In this document: piece by piece, positions 7,746-16,387 of the stretch
Layout of the letters: every line of letters begins with the position of its first letter
Position numbering within the stretch: position 1 is the first letter of the stretch
Origin: Alphaproteobacteria bacterium
Lineage (GTDB): Bacteria > Pseudomonadota > Alphaproteobacteria > RF32 > CAG-239
Direction: 5' to 3'
Length of the DNA stretch: 64,000 nucleotides
NCBI GenBank assembly: GCA_015062285.1
Contig: SUUY01000004.1
Location: forward strand, 62,001-126,000
Notes under the pieces: generated by a model
The model's database searches: none
What the model was told of the DNA's origin: nothing
What the model saw: only the letters and a program-made list of their open reading frames with translations
Program-made: the position numbers and the translations under genes

Positions 7746-8486
7746 ATGCGACTTATCGTATCAAAATTTTTAATGTTTTTGTTAATATTGCTGATGTTTT
7801 GTCAGCCTGTACAAGCTCGAGCTTATGCCGAATTTAGAGATGACGCTCTGGTTTGTATAAAAGAAACACAAAAATTTGAAGAAAAATACCAAATCAAAGA
7901 ACATTTGCTAACAACCATTTCCAGTGTAGAAACAGGAAAATGGGATGCTAAGCGTCAACAAAAATTAGCTTGGCCTTGGACTGTTAACGCCCAAGGAAAA
8001 GGAACTTTCTTCAAAACAAAAGCCGAAGCCGTTCGCGAAGTAAAAAAACTTCAGAAGGCAGGCGTTAAGAGTATTGATGTTGGCTGTATGCAAATTAACC
8101 TTGCATACCATCCAAACGCTTTCAAGAGCATAGAGGAAGCTTTCGATCCAAAGAAAAACGTTGAATATAGCGCTAAGTTTTTGACTTCGTTGTACAAGAA
8201 AAACGGAAGAAACTGGATTAAAGCTGCAACAGACTACCATTCTAAAGCTCCTCGCAAAGCCAGAATCTACAAACAAAAGCTGGTCAACGCCTATGCTTCT
8301 CTCAGAGAAGCCATGCACGCAACACCTTCTTTGTTTGGAATAAAGGCCAAAAATACCGCCAACAAATTTGCAAGTAACCAACTTTATGCTAAAAACAAAA
8401 CTATGATCGAAAAAAACATTGCTAAAGAAGCAAGCGCATGGAGAGAAGCAAAGTTGGCCGAGTATCGCAAGAAAAGAGGGCTTTAA
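7746..8486 (+). CDS. Secreted lytic transglycosylase (SLT-like)
   Basis: A 246-residue exported muramidase-like protein that probably cleaves peptidoglycan glycan strands in the periplasm. A signal peptide (hydrophobic residues 4-20, cleavage near VQA-RA) precedes a small transglycosylase domain at about 30-185. The catalytic Glu lies in SSVETGKW near residue 62, and WPWTVNAQGKG and DVGCMQINLAYH are typical of the alphaproteobacterial group. The C-terminal 60 residues are Lys/Ala-rich and helical, without a recognisable domain. A sigma54-like site lies upstream. The beta-CASP gene begins 20 bases after the stop and may be cotranscribed. The domain call is firm; the cellular role (secretion system or wall turnover) is inferred. 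Confidence 0.85.
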   Translation: MRLIVSKFLMFLLILLMFCQPVQARAYAEFRDDALVCIKETQKFEEKYQIKEHLLTTISSVETGKWDAKRQQKLAWPWTVNAQGKGTFFKTKAEAVREVKKLQKAGVKSIDVGCMQINLAYHPNAFKSIEEAFDPKKNVEYSAKFLTSLYKKNGRNWIKAATDYHSKAPRKARIYKQKLVNAYASLREAMHATPSLFGIKAKNTANKFASNQLYAKNKTMIEKNIAKEASAWREAKLAEYRKKRGL

Positions 8487-8506
8487 TATTTACAATTAGA
8501 GGACTT

Positions 8507-9988
8507 ATGTCGGATTATCTTTCTGAAACCGGATTTTATTGGCGCCCATTGGGCGGTAATAATATTGATCAGATTAGTGGTCATTGCTACCAATATACCG
8601 ACATAAGTCTTGTAAACGGCAAAAAAAACATTTCATCCATAATTGTTGATTTAGGCAAATTTGATAACCATCAGGCTTTGGGCATAAAAAACTCAATAGC
8701 TGCACTTCCTGATATACGAGAACTTTTAACAAACAAAAGAGTAAATCTTCAGGCTATTTTTTTCACACATTCACATCCTGACCATTTGAACGGTGTTGTA
8801 CACTACATTAAGGCCGGATATATTCTTCCAGAACTGTACGGAGGAAAATATACAAAGCTGATATTAGACCAACTCTGCGATGAATTTTGCATACCAACAA
8901 ATAACCGCCCTAAATTTAATATCATAAATATTGGGGATATTATTAAGCTCGGATCTCTTACGCTTGAAATTCTTCCTGCTTCACACACTTGTTTTGATAG
9001 TTTAGGATTTATTATTCAAAGCAATAGTGATGTTTGTGTGTATCATACCGGAGACATGAAAACAGATAACAGCACCTGCTTTAGAAAGCCTACCAATCTT
9101 AAAAGGCTAAATAAACTGGCAAAAAAGATAGACTATGTTGTTGCTGATTTTTATGGCGCAGCAGATGATGGATTTGCTACAAAAGAAATAGATACTTATA
9201 AGGAAATTGTACGACTAATAAGACAATGCCACAAAGAAAAGATTTTTGTATCTGTGTATCCGACACATGCAGAAATGTATTTGATTGCTTTTTTGGCAGC
9301 TCTTAAAAATAAAAAAGACGTTGTGTTCTACGGTAATAAAGATTTCTATAGTTATTTAGAATTAATAAAAAAATATGGAATTGATTTTGAAAAATTAGCT
9401 AAAAACAGAATAAATGTTTATGTAGGAAGACCTCAAAACATAAAAAAAGGCTTTGTCGTTGTCGGCACTTTTAATGATATTCATAATTATTTTGCCGAAT
9501 CACCGGATAACAGTTTTGGTATTATAACTTCAGGCACTTTTTTTAACCCTCTCAGGGGACAATTTAATGCCAGAGGTATCAAGTTCGCTGATGTTGACAA
9601 ACACCCATTTTTACAAAGTGTCGGACATGGTTTTTGGGGAGACTTGGAAAAATTAAACCGCACTTTAAGTTCGCCAACATTTATTCCAACTCATTGCCCT
9701 CAATATATTACGGATTATTGCCGCGATCTCGCAAAGATATCAAAAATCAAACTAGCAAGTCCTACTCCTCAAAATAATCACATATATAAACTAGAAAAAA
9801 AACATTTTAAGGAAATATCAACACAACCAGCTGTATGGTTGGTGGCAAGCTCACATGGTGAATCCATATGTTTTTCTGAGATGTGGCAGAAACCAACATC
9901 GGGAACAGGCTTCTTAAAAAGGACCCTGAGCAAAAGACGCTGCCAAGCCAAATTTAGAGAAATGTGTCATAAAAGGAAAACACGATGA
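8507..9988 (+). CDS. RNase J-like beta-CASP metallo-beta-lactamase protein
   Basis: A 493-residue cytosolic protein with a metallo-beta-lactamase fold. HSHPDH at residues 88-93 supplies the zinc ligands, ASHT near 158-161 the third motif and YHTGDMKTD near 179-187 the fourth. This set, and the later insert and closing PTHCPQY motif, resemble RNase J and other beta-CASP nucleases, which process or degrade RNA. It lacks an obvious RNase J C-terminal domain and has a divergent basic tail, so the substrate is uncertain. I chose the ATG at 8507 because AGAGGA lies before it; the longer frame overlaps the previous gene. The stop overlaps the thioesterase start (ATGA), showing translational coupling. 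Confidence 0.8.
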   Translation: MSDYLSETGFYWRPLGGNNIDQISGHCYQYTDISLVNGKKNISSIIVDLGKFDNHQALGIKNSIAALPDIRELLTNKRVNLQAIFFTHSHPDHLNGVVHYIKAGYILPELYGGKYTKLILDQLCDEFCIPTNNRPKFNIINIGDIIKLGSLTLEILPASHTCFDSLGFIIQSNSDVCVYHTGDMKTDNSTCFRKPTNLKRLNKLAKKIDYVVADFYGAADDGFATKEIDTYKEIVRLIRQCHKEKIFVSVYPTHAEMYLIAFLAALKNKKDVVFYGNKDFYSYLELIKKYGIDFEKLAKNRINVYVGRPQNIKKGFVVVGTFNDIHNYFAESPDNSFGIITSGTFFNPLRGQFNARGIKFADVDKHPFLQSVGHGFWGDLEKLNRTLSSPTFIPTHCPQYITDYCRDLAKISKIKLASPTPQNNHIYKLEKKHFKEISTQPAVWLVASSHGESICFSEMWQKPTSGTGFLKRTLSKRRCQAKFREMCHKRKTR

Positions 9989-10722
9989 AATTAAAAAAAC
10001 ATATAAACGAATATGATATTAGAACTTATGAATGTGATAGAAACAATAACTTAAGAATCCTCACCCTGATGAATATATTTCAGGACATGGCAGATAATCA
10101 TTCTAAAGAAATGGGACTAGGAATTGACTATGTTTTATCAAAAGGAATGGCTTGGGTAGGTTCAAACTATGTTTTAGATATTGATCGGCTCCCTAAAGTT
10201 CATGAAAAAATTAAAATTACAACTTGGCCTTCTGAAGAGAAAAGAGTTGGTGCTGTTCGTGATTTTGAGGTGTTTGGAGAGAACGGAAAAAGTATTATTA
10301 GAGCATCAAGCCAATGGATTCTTATTGACTTTAGAAGAAAACGCCCTGTCGGACTTAGAGAAAACCTACCAGAATATAAGGTTTTAGACGAGCACGCCTT
10401 AAAAACTGATTTTCCAAAACTTCCGGAAATAGAAAGAGTTGATGAAGAAACAAAATTCAGAGTGAGATTTGATGATATTGATATGAATCGCCATGTAAAC
10501 AATGCTGTTTATGCCCTTTGGGCTTGTGAAGCCGTTGATCCTGAATTTAGATTAAATCATGATCCTAAACATATTGAAATTGCGTTCAAAAAAGAAGGAC
10601 ACATGGGTGAGAAAATAAGAGTTTCAACCCAATGCGAAGGGATGCATACGTTTCATAGCATTTGCACCTATGATTGTGAAGATAATCGAGAGTTGGCACG
10701 AGTATATATTGAATGGAAATAA
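9985..10722 (+). CDS. Acyl-ACP thioesterase family protein
   Basis: A 245-residue protein with two hotdog folds, of the bacterial acyl-ACP thioesterase family (PF01643 type). It likely releases free fatty acids from acyl carrier protein in the cytosol. The catalytic region DMNRHVNN at residues 166-173 supplies the Asn and His of the second hotdog domain; the first domain carries the MADNHSKEMG helix near 35-44. The substrate chain length cannot be read from sequence. It overlaps the beta-CASP gene by four bases and ends directly at a strong terminator, so the lytic transglycosylase / beta-CASP / thioesterase set could be one operon. Confidence 0.9.
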   Translation: MKLKKHINEYDIRTYECDRNNNLRILTLMNIFQDMADNHSKEMGLGIDYVLSKGMAWVGSNYVLDIDRLPKVHEKIKITTWPSEEKRVGAVRDFEVFGENGKSIIRASSQWILIDFRRKRPVGLRENLPEYKVLDEHALKTDFPKLPEIERVDEETKFRVRFDDIDMNRHVNNAVYALWACEAVDPEFRLNHDPKHIEIAFKKEGHMGEKIRVSTQCEGMHTFHSICTYDCEDNRELARVYIEWK

Positions 10723-10755
10723 AAAAAGACAGTTCTATTTGAACTGTCTTTTTTT
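10722..10755. terminator. Bidirectional intrinsic terminator
   Basis: AAAAAAGACAGTTC pairs with GAACTGTCTTTTTT around a TATTT loop. T tracts lie on both strands, so it can serve both the thioesterase operon and the convergent membrane-protein gene. Confidence 0.9.
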
Positions 10756-11152
10756 ATACAAAAATCTTAAGTCTCTGATAGACAGACTTAGCTTTTGTAT
10801 CTTCCGGATAATTTTCGATATGAATTAAAAAAGCATCACATATTTTTGATAAATCATCTCTGTGAAGATAGGTTAGCAAATCTTCTTGTTCCTTTTCTCT
10901 TGCTGATAGCAACCAAGACACAATCTCTCTTGGCCCTTTAACGCCATGCTCTTCCATAAGTTTAAGGTGTCGGTTAAAATCATCTTTCAAAACGATACAC
11001 CACGCAGAAAAGATCAATATTCCCAACAAACCGGCTATGCACATGGACAGACCGTTCATTATGAATCCAAGGGCAGTAATTATAGCGCCTAAAGAGATCA
11101 GAGCAAAAAGTATGTTTCTCCACTTTTTGTAAAGTTTGAAATTTGTTTCCAT
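10754..11152 (-). CDS. Small membrane protein, unknown
   Basis: A 132-residue protein with two adjacent membrane segments (about 12-32 and 36-54) and a soluble C-terminal part rich in charged residues. The soluble part contains LLSAREKEQEDLLTYL and a helical end. I do not recognise a family. No signal peptide cleavage site is evident, so the first segment is probably an anchor. It is convergent with the thioesterase operon, sharing its terminator, and lies about 80 bases downstream of mntP on the same strand. It may be cotranscribed with mntP, but nothing in its sequence suggests metal transport. Confidence 0.7.
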   Translation of the reverse strand: METNFKLYKKWRNILFALISLGAIITALGFIMNGLSMCIAGLLGILIFSAWCIVLKDDFNRHLKLMEEHGVKGPREIVSWLLSAREKEQEDLLTYLHRDDLSKICDAFLIHIENYPEDTKAKSVYQRLKIFV

Positions 11153-11235
11153 AAAAATTTGGGTTTTAAAAATAAATACTAATTGTAATAAAAGGATTCA
11201 GAACTTACTCCTTTTATTTTTAATTAGCAAGTTTT

Positions 11236-11802
11236 TTATAAAAAAAGATGGTCTACAAGAATTTTGCAACCAAGCCCTATGAGAATTATACCTGAAGCTA
11301 CTTCCATAGGTTGATGCGAAAACTTCTTAAATATGCGGCACAAATTGAATCCGACAAGAGAACATATAAATGTCGTTGTTCCGATAATTATTACGGAATT
11401 GCATAAATCTGATTTTACAAAAAACAATAAAGAACCGCTGACAAATGCATCTATTGATGTACCCACCCCTATTAAGAATAACTCTCTCAATGAAATTTTT
11501 TGTTTTCCGGATGATTGATGTTTTTCTTCATCTTTTATTGAATCAACAATAACTTTTATCCCCAAAAAAGAAAACACTGCAAATGCAATCCAGTGGTCTA
11601 CTTGCTCTACTTGATGATAAATACTTTTAGCTCCATACCATCCCAAAATCGGCATAATTGATTGCCCTAATGCCGTTGCTCCGGATATTTTTAGGGAAGA
11701 ACTAAATCGGTCCTTATTTATAACAAGGCCATAAGAAAAAGAAACTATGAAAGCATCTACAGCCAATGCCAATGCCAAAAACCATATTTCCAAAACCGTC
11801 AA
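11236..11802 (-). CDS. mntP: Manganese efflux pump MntP family
   Basis: A 188-residue inner-membrane protein with six hydrophobic segments in two repeats, the usual size and topology of MntP, which exports Mn(II). The repeat motifs ALAVDAFIVS near residues 12-21 and GTSIDAFVSG near 114-123 each put an Asp in a membrane helix, as in the family. Translation appears to begin at a TTG codon at 11802 with GGAGA upstream; no ATG fits. The gap to the divergent trmN6 gene is only 66 bases, too short for a yybP-ykoY manganese riboswitch, and I see none. Regulation is therefore not visible. Confidence 0.88.
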   Translation of the reverse strand: MTVLEIWFLALALAVDAFIVSFSYGLVINKDRFSSSLKISGATALGQSIMPILGWYGAKSIYHQVEQVDHWIAFAVFSFLGIKVIVDSIKDEEKHQSSGKQKISLRELFLIGVGTSIDAFVSGSLLFFVKSDLCNSVIIIGTTTFICSLVGFNLCRIFKKFSHQPMEVASGIILIGLGCKILVDHLFL

Positions 11803-11868
11803 ATAATATCTCCGTTGTTGTTTTTTTATTTTTTTAAGCTAATATACTCTCAAAGTTAGGAGTAATTT

Positions 11869-12597
11869 ATGGTTGATTATAGTGAAGATTATTTATTAGA
11901 CAAGAGAGTAAAAGTTTTTCAACCGATTGATGGATACCGTGCGTCCAGTGATGCCGTTCTTTTGGCTGCAGCAGCCCACAATATAAAAAAAGGAAATAGT
12001 ATTTTAGATGTAGGATCCGGAACCGGCGCCATAAGCCTTTGCTTAGCAGATTGCTTTAATGAAATTGTTGATAAAATTGTAGGACTGGAAATTCAGCCGG
12101 AGTTGGCTGAATTAGCGGATCTTAGTGCTAAGGAAAATAACTTTGATAAGTTAACCTATATTAATAGTGATATTTTTACAAGACCCCTTCCTTTTTGTTC
12201 GTTTGATCATGTTTTTTCAAATCCTCCATATTTTGAAAGCCAAATGCCAACATCCCCCAAAAAAGGCAAAGCGACTGCCCATACTTTTGGTGATACAGGT
12301 TTAGAGAAATGGATTGATTTCTGCATCAAAATGATGAAACCGCAAGGCTATTTTTACATGATAAATCGAGCGGAGGCTTTATCAGATATTCTTAACATTA
12401 TAGGTAATCGTCTTGGCGAAATACAAATTTATCCGTTATATTCAAAAGAAGGGCAGAAAGCAAAACGAATTATTATAAGAGCAAAGAAAGATTCTAAAGC
12501 TCCTTTGGTAATTGCTCCGCCTTTGATTATACACTCTGCAGATGGAAGTTATACGAACGAGGCAGAAGCAATTTTAAGAGGTGGAAAAGGTTTGTAA
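11869..12597 (+). CDS. tRNA1(Val) adenine-37 N6-methyltransferase-like
   Basis: A 242-residue SAM-dependent methyltransferase of the TrmN6/YfiC type. Motif I is LDVGSGTGAISL near residues 46-57 and the N6-adenine signature is SNPPYF near 115-120. In E. coli the homologue methylates A37 of tRNA1-Val(UAC). In alphaproteobacteria the same gene is widespread, but the substrate has rarely been tested. It begins with an N-terminal DGYRASSDAVLLAA segment typical of the family. AGGAG precedes the ATG. It is divergent from mntP and is followed by the rpmH promoter. The methyltransferase and NPPY class are firm; exact tRNA specificity is inferred. Confidence 0.82.
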   Translation: MVDYSEDYLLDKRVKVFQPIDGYRASSDAVLLAAAAHNIKKGNSILDVGSGTGAISLCLADCFNEIVDKIVGLEIQPELAELADLSAKENNFDKLTYINSDIFTRPLPFCSFDHVFSNPPYFESQMPTSPKKGKATAHTFGDTGLEKWIDFCIKMMKPQGYFYMINRAEALSDILNIIGNRLGEIQIYPLYSKEGQKAKRIIIRAKKDSKAPLVIAPPLIIHSADGSYTNEAEAILRGGKGL

Positions 12598-12604
12598 ATT
12601 TTTA

Positions 12605-12633
12605 TTGACATATAACAAATAAATATTTATAAG
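12605..12633 (+). promoter_or_regulatory. Sigma70-type promoter of the rpmH operon
   Basis: TTGACA (12605-12610), 17 bases, then TATAAG (12628-12633): a near-consensus housekeeping promoter. The start would fall near 12640, giving a leader of about 68 bases that contains a CCTTGG / CCAAGG inverted repeat before rpmH. Confidence 0.8.
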
Positions 12634-12707
12634 CATAGCTGTCCGAGGACCTTGGATATTTACGTTTACCAAGGCTTTAAATAACAATAATTAACCGGAG
12701 AAAACAA

Positions 12708-12842
12708 ATGAAACGTACCTATCAACCAAGTAAGCTGGTAAGAGCTCGTCGCCATGGCTTTCGTGCTCGTATGGCAACAGCAGGCGGACGCAAAGTGTTG
12801 TCTGCTCGCAGAGCTAGAGGCCGTAAAAGAATCTCAGCTTAA
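12708..12842 (+). CDS. rpmH: 50S ribosomal protein L34
   Basis: A 44-residue, very basic protein with the whole L34 pattern: MKRTYQPSK at the start, RRHGFRARM in the middle, and a [15 protein letters not shown] end. It is a structural protein of the large ribosomal subunit. The start has a CCGGAG ribosome-binding site. It heads the conserved block rpmH-rnpA-yidD-yidC-engB, with rnpA four bases behind, and is driven by the promoter just upstream. Confidence 0.98.
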   Translation: MKRTYQPSKLVRARRHGFRARMATAGGRKVLSARRARGRKRISA

Positions 12843-12845
12843 GAG

Positions 12846-13250
12846 ATGAAAGTTCTTATCTTAAAAAAAAGAAAAGATTTTCTTAGAGCCGCCAAAGGAG
12901 TCAAGTCGGTTTTTCCGAGTTTGATTTTACAGGCGGCTCCTAGTTTATGTACTCAAAGTAAAAAAGTCTTTGAAGACGCTTGTTTCTTGGGATATACCGC
13001 AACAAAAAAAATTGGCAAAGCTAATGTTCGCAATAAAGTAAAGCGTCGTCTGCGTGCCGCTGCCGCTCTAATATTTCCCAATCATGCTTTACCTAAAATT
13101 GATTATGTATTAATAGGAAGATTTAATACTGCAGATGTTCCCTTTGATGTATTAACAGCACATATGTCTCAAGCGTTGACTGATGCTAACTATCAACTGG
13201 CAAACAAGGAAAAATCTAAAAATGAAAAAATTTATGATATTGCTGATTAG
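12846..13250 (+). CDS. rnpA: Ribonuclease P protein component
   Basis: The 134-residue protein subunit of RNase P, which binds the catalytic RNA and helps remove tRNA 5' leaders. The family box appears as [12 protein letters not shown] near residues 59-70, with the preceding [13 protein letters not shown] strand and a basic N-terminus ([13 protein letters not shown]). The length is typical, slightly extended at the C-terminus. That end overlaps the yidD start by 29 bases, so the two are coupled. Position between rpmH and yidD is the standard bacterial order. The RNA partner rnpB is not in this window. Confidence 0.95.
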   Translation: MKVLILKKRKDFLRAAKGVKSVFPSLILQAAPSLCTQSKKVFEDACFLGYTATKKIGKANVRNKVKRRLRAAAALIFPNHALPKIDYVLIGRFNTADVPFDVLTAHMSQALTDANYQLANKEKSKNEKIYDIAD

Positions 13251-13449
13251 GTTTTATCAGCGATGCCTATCCCCTTTTTTACCAAATGTTTGCCGTTACA
13301 AACCAAGTTGTTCTGAATACTTTATTCAAGCCTTACAAATTCACGGAGTATTTAAGGGTTCTATTTTGGGCATTAAAAGAATACTTCGTTGTCACCCGTG
13401 GGGAGGATGCGGATATGATCCTGTTCCACCTAAAACAAAGAAAAAATAA
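13222..13449 (+). CDS. yidD: Membrane protein insertion efficiency factor YidD
   Basis: A 75-residue peripheral membrane protein that helps YidC insert inner-membrane proteins. The signature is complete: [12 protein letters not shown] at the N-terminus, [14 protein letters not shown] with its conserved cysteines, and [18 protein letters not shown] chose the ATG at 13222; the longer frame from 13183 only reads rnpA in another frame. It overlaps rnpA by 29 bases. yidC follows 74 bases later. Confidence 0.96.
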   Translation: MKKFMILLIRFYQRCLSPFLPNVCRYKPSCSEYFIQALQIHGVFKGSILGIKRILRCHPWGGCGYDPVPPKTKKK

Positions 13450-13523
13450 TTTAATCGCTTGCTTTAGTAAGTAAAATATACTAATTATATGCTAAGTTAT
13501 GTTTTATTAGGAGTTTATTTTCG

Positions 13524-15188
13524 ATGAAAGAAGAAATGAAAGGGCTATATGCTGCCATTATTGTATCTATGGTTGTTATTTTTGCAACCAACTGGTTTTT
13601 TCCTCGTAATGGCGAAGAAACCACATTAAAGCAAGATACTCCCAGCGTAGAAACAACGCAATCGTCTTCAACTGAGGCTCCTGCAATTGAGCAACAAGTT
13701 TCTACTAAAATAGCTCCGATAAACGAGGCTCGTATTCAAATCGAAAATACAGAAATAAAAGGATCTTTGAGAGTAAAAGGAGCTCGCTTTGATGACATTT
13801 ATTTAACTAAATACAAAAAAGATTTAACACCAAACAGCGAAAATGTAGAGCTCTTCTATCCAGCTCAAACAGAAACTCCGTATTATGCAGAATTTGGTTG
13901 GCTTACAACACAATCAGGTATTGCTCTGCCCAATGCCGATACTTCTTGGAAGTATAAGTCAGGAAAATTAACCTCACAGAATCCGGTGGTTCTTGAGTGG
14001 AACAACGGACAAGGGATTAAATTTATTCGTAAAATTTCTATTGATGATAATTATATGTTTAGCGTAGAACAAATAGTAGAAAACAATAGCGATAAAGACA
14101 TAGAATTATACCCTTATGGATTGATTAATCGCAGTAACTCAACATCTCAAAGTGCAACTAAAGTTGTGCATGAAGGTCTTGTAGGTGTAATTGATGAAAC
14201 CCTAAAGGAAATAAAGCTGGATAGCTTCAAAAAAGAACCAAAACAAGAATTTTCTTCTACCGGTGGTTGGATAGGCTTTTCGGATCATTATTGGCTAAGT
14301 GCTTTAATATTGGACAACGGCACCCAAAGCAAAGTCAAATTTGCAAAAACCGCCGAAAACACATATCAAACAGATTTTGTCGGTGAAGCAATAAAAATTG
14401 AAAAAGGCTCTGTTGGCACATTCAGCTCAAAACTTTTTACCGGAGCAAAAGAAATTCGTCTGCTTGATAAATATACCAAAGAGCTAAATATTGAAAAATT
14501 TGATTTAGCAGTTGATTTTGGTTGGTATTATTTCTTAACCAAACCGTTTTTCTATATCTTGGATTTCTTATATCGCTTTATCGGAAATATGGGTTGGGCA
14601 ATTTTGCTGTTTGCTGCACTCTTGAGATTGGCAATGTTCCCTATTGCAAATAAATCTTTTGAAAGCATGTCAAAGATGAAAAAGGTTCAACCCAAAATTC
14701 AAGAATTGCAAAACAAGTTTAAAGACGACAAAGTAAAACTTCAAACAGAAATGATGAACTTGTATCGCAAAGAAAAAATCAACCCTGCATCAGGTTGTCT
14801 GCCGATGTTTATTCAAATCCCTGTATTTTTCTCTTTGTATAAAGTATTAAACATCGCTATTGAAATTCGCCATGCTCCTTTTGTTGGCTGGATTAAAGAC
14901 CTATCGGCTCCAGATCCTCTAACTGTTTCTGCAATTACGGGAATCGGCATTCCTTCTTTCTTAGACATCGGTGTTTGGCCGATTTTAATGGGCCTTACCA
15001 TGTATATTCAACAAAAGCTCAATCCGACTCCGGCAAACAAAGATCAGGCAAGAATGTTTGCTTTAATGCCGATTGTATTTATGTTTATGTTGGGACACTT
15101 TGCTTCAGGATTGGTTATTTATTGGACACTAAGCAACGTATTATCAATCATTCAACAACGTGTTATAATGAAAAAAGTTGGAGTATAA
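13524..15188 (+). CDS. yidC: Membrane protein insertase YidC
   Basis: A 554-residue Oxa1-family insertase that places proteins in the inner membrane alone or with SecYEG. The Gram-negative arrangement is visible: an N-terminal membrane segment (about 8-26), a low-complexity Thr/Ser/Glu linker, a large periplasmic domain (about 70-335), then the conserved five-helix core. The core includes a cytoplasmic loop KMKKVQPKIQELQ and the helix ending NPASGCLPMFIQIP. The hydrophilic-groove Arg is likely in ALLRLAMFPI near residue 370. AGGAG precedes the ATG. Only three bases separate its stop from engB. Confidence 0.96.
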   Translation: MKEEMKGLYAAIIVSMVVIFATNWFFPRNGEETTLKQDTPSVETTQSSSTEAPAIEQQVSTKIAPINEARIQIENTEIKGSLRVKGARFDDIYLTKYKKDLTPNSENVELFYPAQTETPYYAEFGWLTTQSGIALPNADTSWKYKSGKLTSQNPVVLEWNNGQGIKFIRKISIDDNYMFSVEQIVENNSDKDIELYPYGLINRSNSTSQSATKVVHEGLVGVIDETLKEIKLDSFKKEPKQEFSSTGGWIGFSDHYWLSALILDNGTQSKVKFAKTAENTYQTDFVGEAIKIEKGSVGTFSSKLFTGAKEIRLLDKYTKELNIEKFDLAVDFGWYYFLTKPFFYILDFLYRFIGNMGWAILLFAALLRLAMFPIANKSFESMSKMKKVQPKIQELQNKFKDDKVKLQTEMMNLYRKEKINPASGCLPMFIQIPVFFSLYKVLNIAIEIRHAPFVGWIKDLSAPDPLTVSAITGIGIPSFLDIGVWPILMGLTMYIQQKLNPTPANKDQARMFALMPIVFMFMLGHFASGLVIYWTLSNVLSIIQQRVIMKKVGV

Positions 15189-15191
15189 TCG

Positions 15192-15833
15192 ATGGACTTT
15201 GGGCAAAAAGATTTTAGTGATCAACAGATAAAAAAGGCTAATAATCTTTTTAGCTCGAGTTGTGATTTTGTTATTAGTGTTGCAAAGCTTGAGCAACTTC
15301 CATTAACCGATATGCCGGAAGTGGCTTTTGCCGGTAGATCTAATGTTGGAAAATCAAGTTTAATTAATGCTGTTTGCAACAAAAAAGGACTAGCAAAAAC
15401 ATCTAGCACGCCGGGAAGAACCCAGCAGCTTAATTACTTTAACCTCAATGAGCAAATTCACATTGTTGATTTACCAGGGTACGGGTATGCACAAGCACCT
15501 GAACATTTGGTAAAACAATGGCAGAAGGTTATTTTTGCATATTTGCAAGGTCGAGTAAACCTTAAACGAGTTATGCTACTTATAGATTCCAGACACGGAA
15601 TCAAGAAGGTCGACAAAGAAGTAATGGAGATGCTTGATAAGGCTGCTGTCACATACCAAGTTGTTCTGACTAAGTCAGATAAAATAGGCAAAGACGCTCT
15701 TGCTAAAGTTAAAACAGAAACAGAAGCAGAAATCTCTAAACATGCTGCGGCATACACAAGAGTTTTAACAACAAGCTCTGAGAAAAAACAAGGAATCGAA
15801 ATCTTAAGAGCTGAAATAGCGTCATTAATTTAA
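15192..15833 (+). CDS. engB: Ribosome biogenesis GTPase EngB (YihA/YsxC)
   Basis: A 213-residue essential-type GTPase that assists large-subunit assembly. GTP-binding boxes are in order: GRSNVGKSS (48-56), the switch Thr in TPGRTQQ (73-79), DLPGYGYA (93-100) and TKSD near 155. The length is typical. It follows yidC by three bases, closing the rpmH block. Its end overlaps the convergent DUF1349 gene by four bases, so no terminator fits between them. Confidence 0.95.
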   Translation: MDFGQKDFSDQQIKKANNLFSSSCDFVISVAKLEQLPLTDMPEVAFAGRSNVGKSSLINAVCNKKGLAKTSSTPGRTQQLNYFNLNEQIHIVDLPGYGYAQAPEHLVKQWQKVIFAYLQGRVNLKRVMLLIDSRHGIKKVDKEVMEMLDKAAVTYQVVLTKSDKIGKDALAKVKTETEAEISKHAAAYTRVLTTSSEKKQGIEILRAEIASLI

Positions 15834-16387
15834 GAAAAATTATTAAGCACACAAGTAAAACTGCGATTTTGCGGAGAACAAGCATATGCTCCAACTTTTA
15901 TGGTGTTATTAGAAGGAAGCAACGTAAACATCCTCACTTGATGAAAGCTTACACCATCAAGAGAATAAAAAGCACCATAATCATTATTTTGGCGAATCGC
16001 CTTAAACCAAATCTCTTTGGGCAGAGAATCTAAGAAATGAGATGACCAATCGGAATTTCCGTTGGAAGTTACAACGGCTCCTATCTGGATATTTCTCATG
16101 TCCGGACTTAAAATGCTCACCTTCATCCAGTTGCGTTCATCAATTCTTAGCATCAGACCACATTGATCAGATGCAATCATATTATCAAAACTCCACTGAG
16201 CAATCACAGAAAAATCACCATTTTTTTCGCAATAAAAAAAATGACCGTCATCTTTTTTTATGTTATGAAATGAATTTTGCCAAAAGTCACTTTGCGGTTT
16301 AGTATCAATTTGCATTCCATTTTCTACAAAACGAACATTGTTCGGTTCATTGTACCAACTAAAATATTTTAAAGAATCTAAAAGCAT
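15830..16387 (-). CDS. DUF1349 / concanavalin A-like domain protein
   Basis: A 185-residue soluble protein, entirely one beta-sandwich domain of the DUF1349 group (sometimes called regulation-of-enolase-like). Typical marks are WYNEP near the start, GLMLRIDERNWMKVSI in the middle and the final VGAYACSPQ strand. There is no signal peptide. Biochemical function is unknown for the family; the fold suggests carbohydrate binding. The ATG at 16387 shares one base with the stop of the upstream CbpA-like gene and has AAGGAAG before it, so the two are translationally coupled. Confidence 0.85.
   Translation of the reverse strand: MLLDSLKYFSWYNEPNNVRFVENGMQIDTKPQSDFWQNSFHNIKKDDGHFFYCEKNGDFSVIAQWSFDNMIASDQCGLMLRIDERNWMKVSILSPDMRNIQIGAVVTSNGNSDWSSHFLDSLPKEIWFKAIRQNNDYGAFYSLDGVSFHQVRMFTLLPSNNTIKVGAYACSPQNRSFTCVLNNFS

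Noticed and set aside
11803..11868. Manganese riboswitch before mntP
   Set aside because: The divergent gap is 66 bases and shows no yybP-ykoY-type structure.
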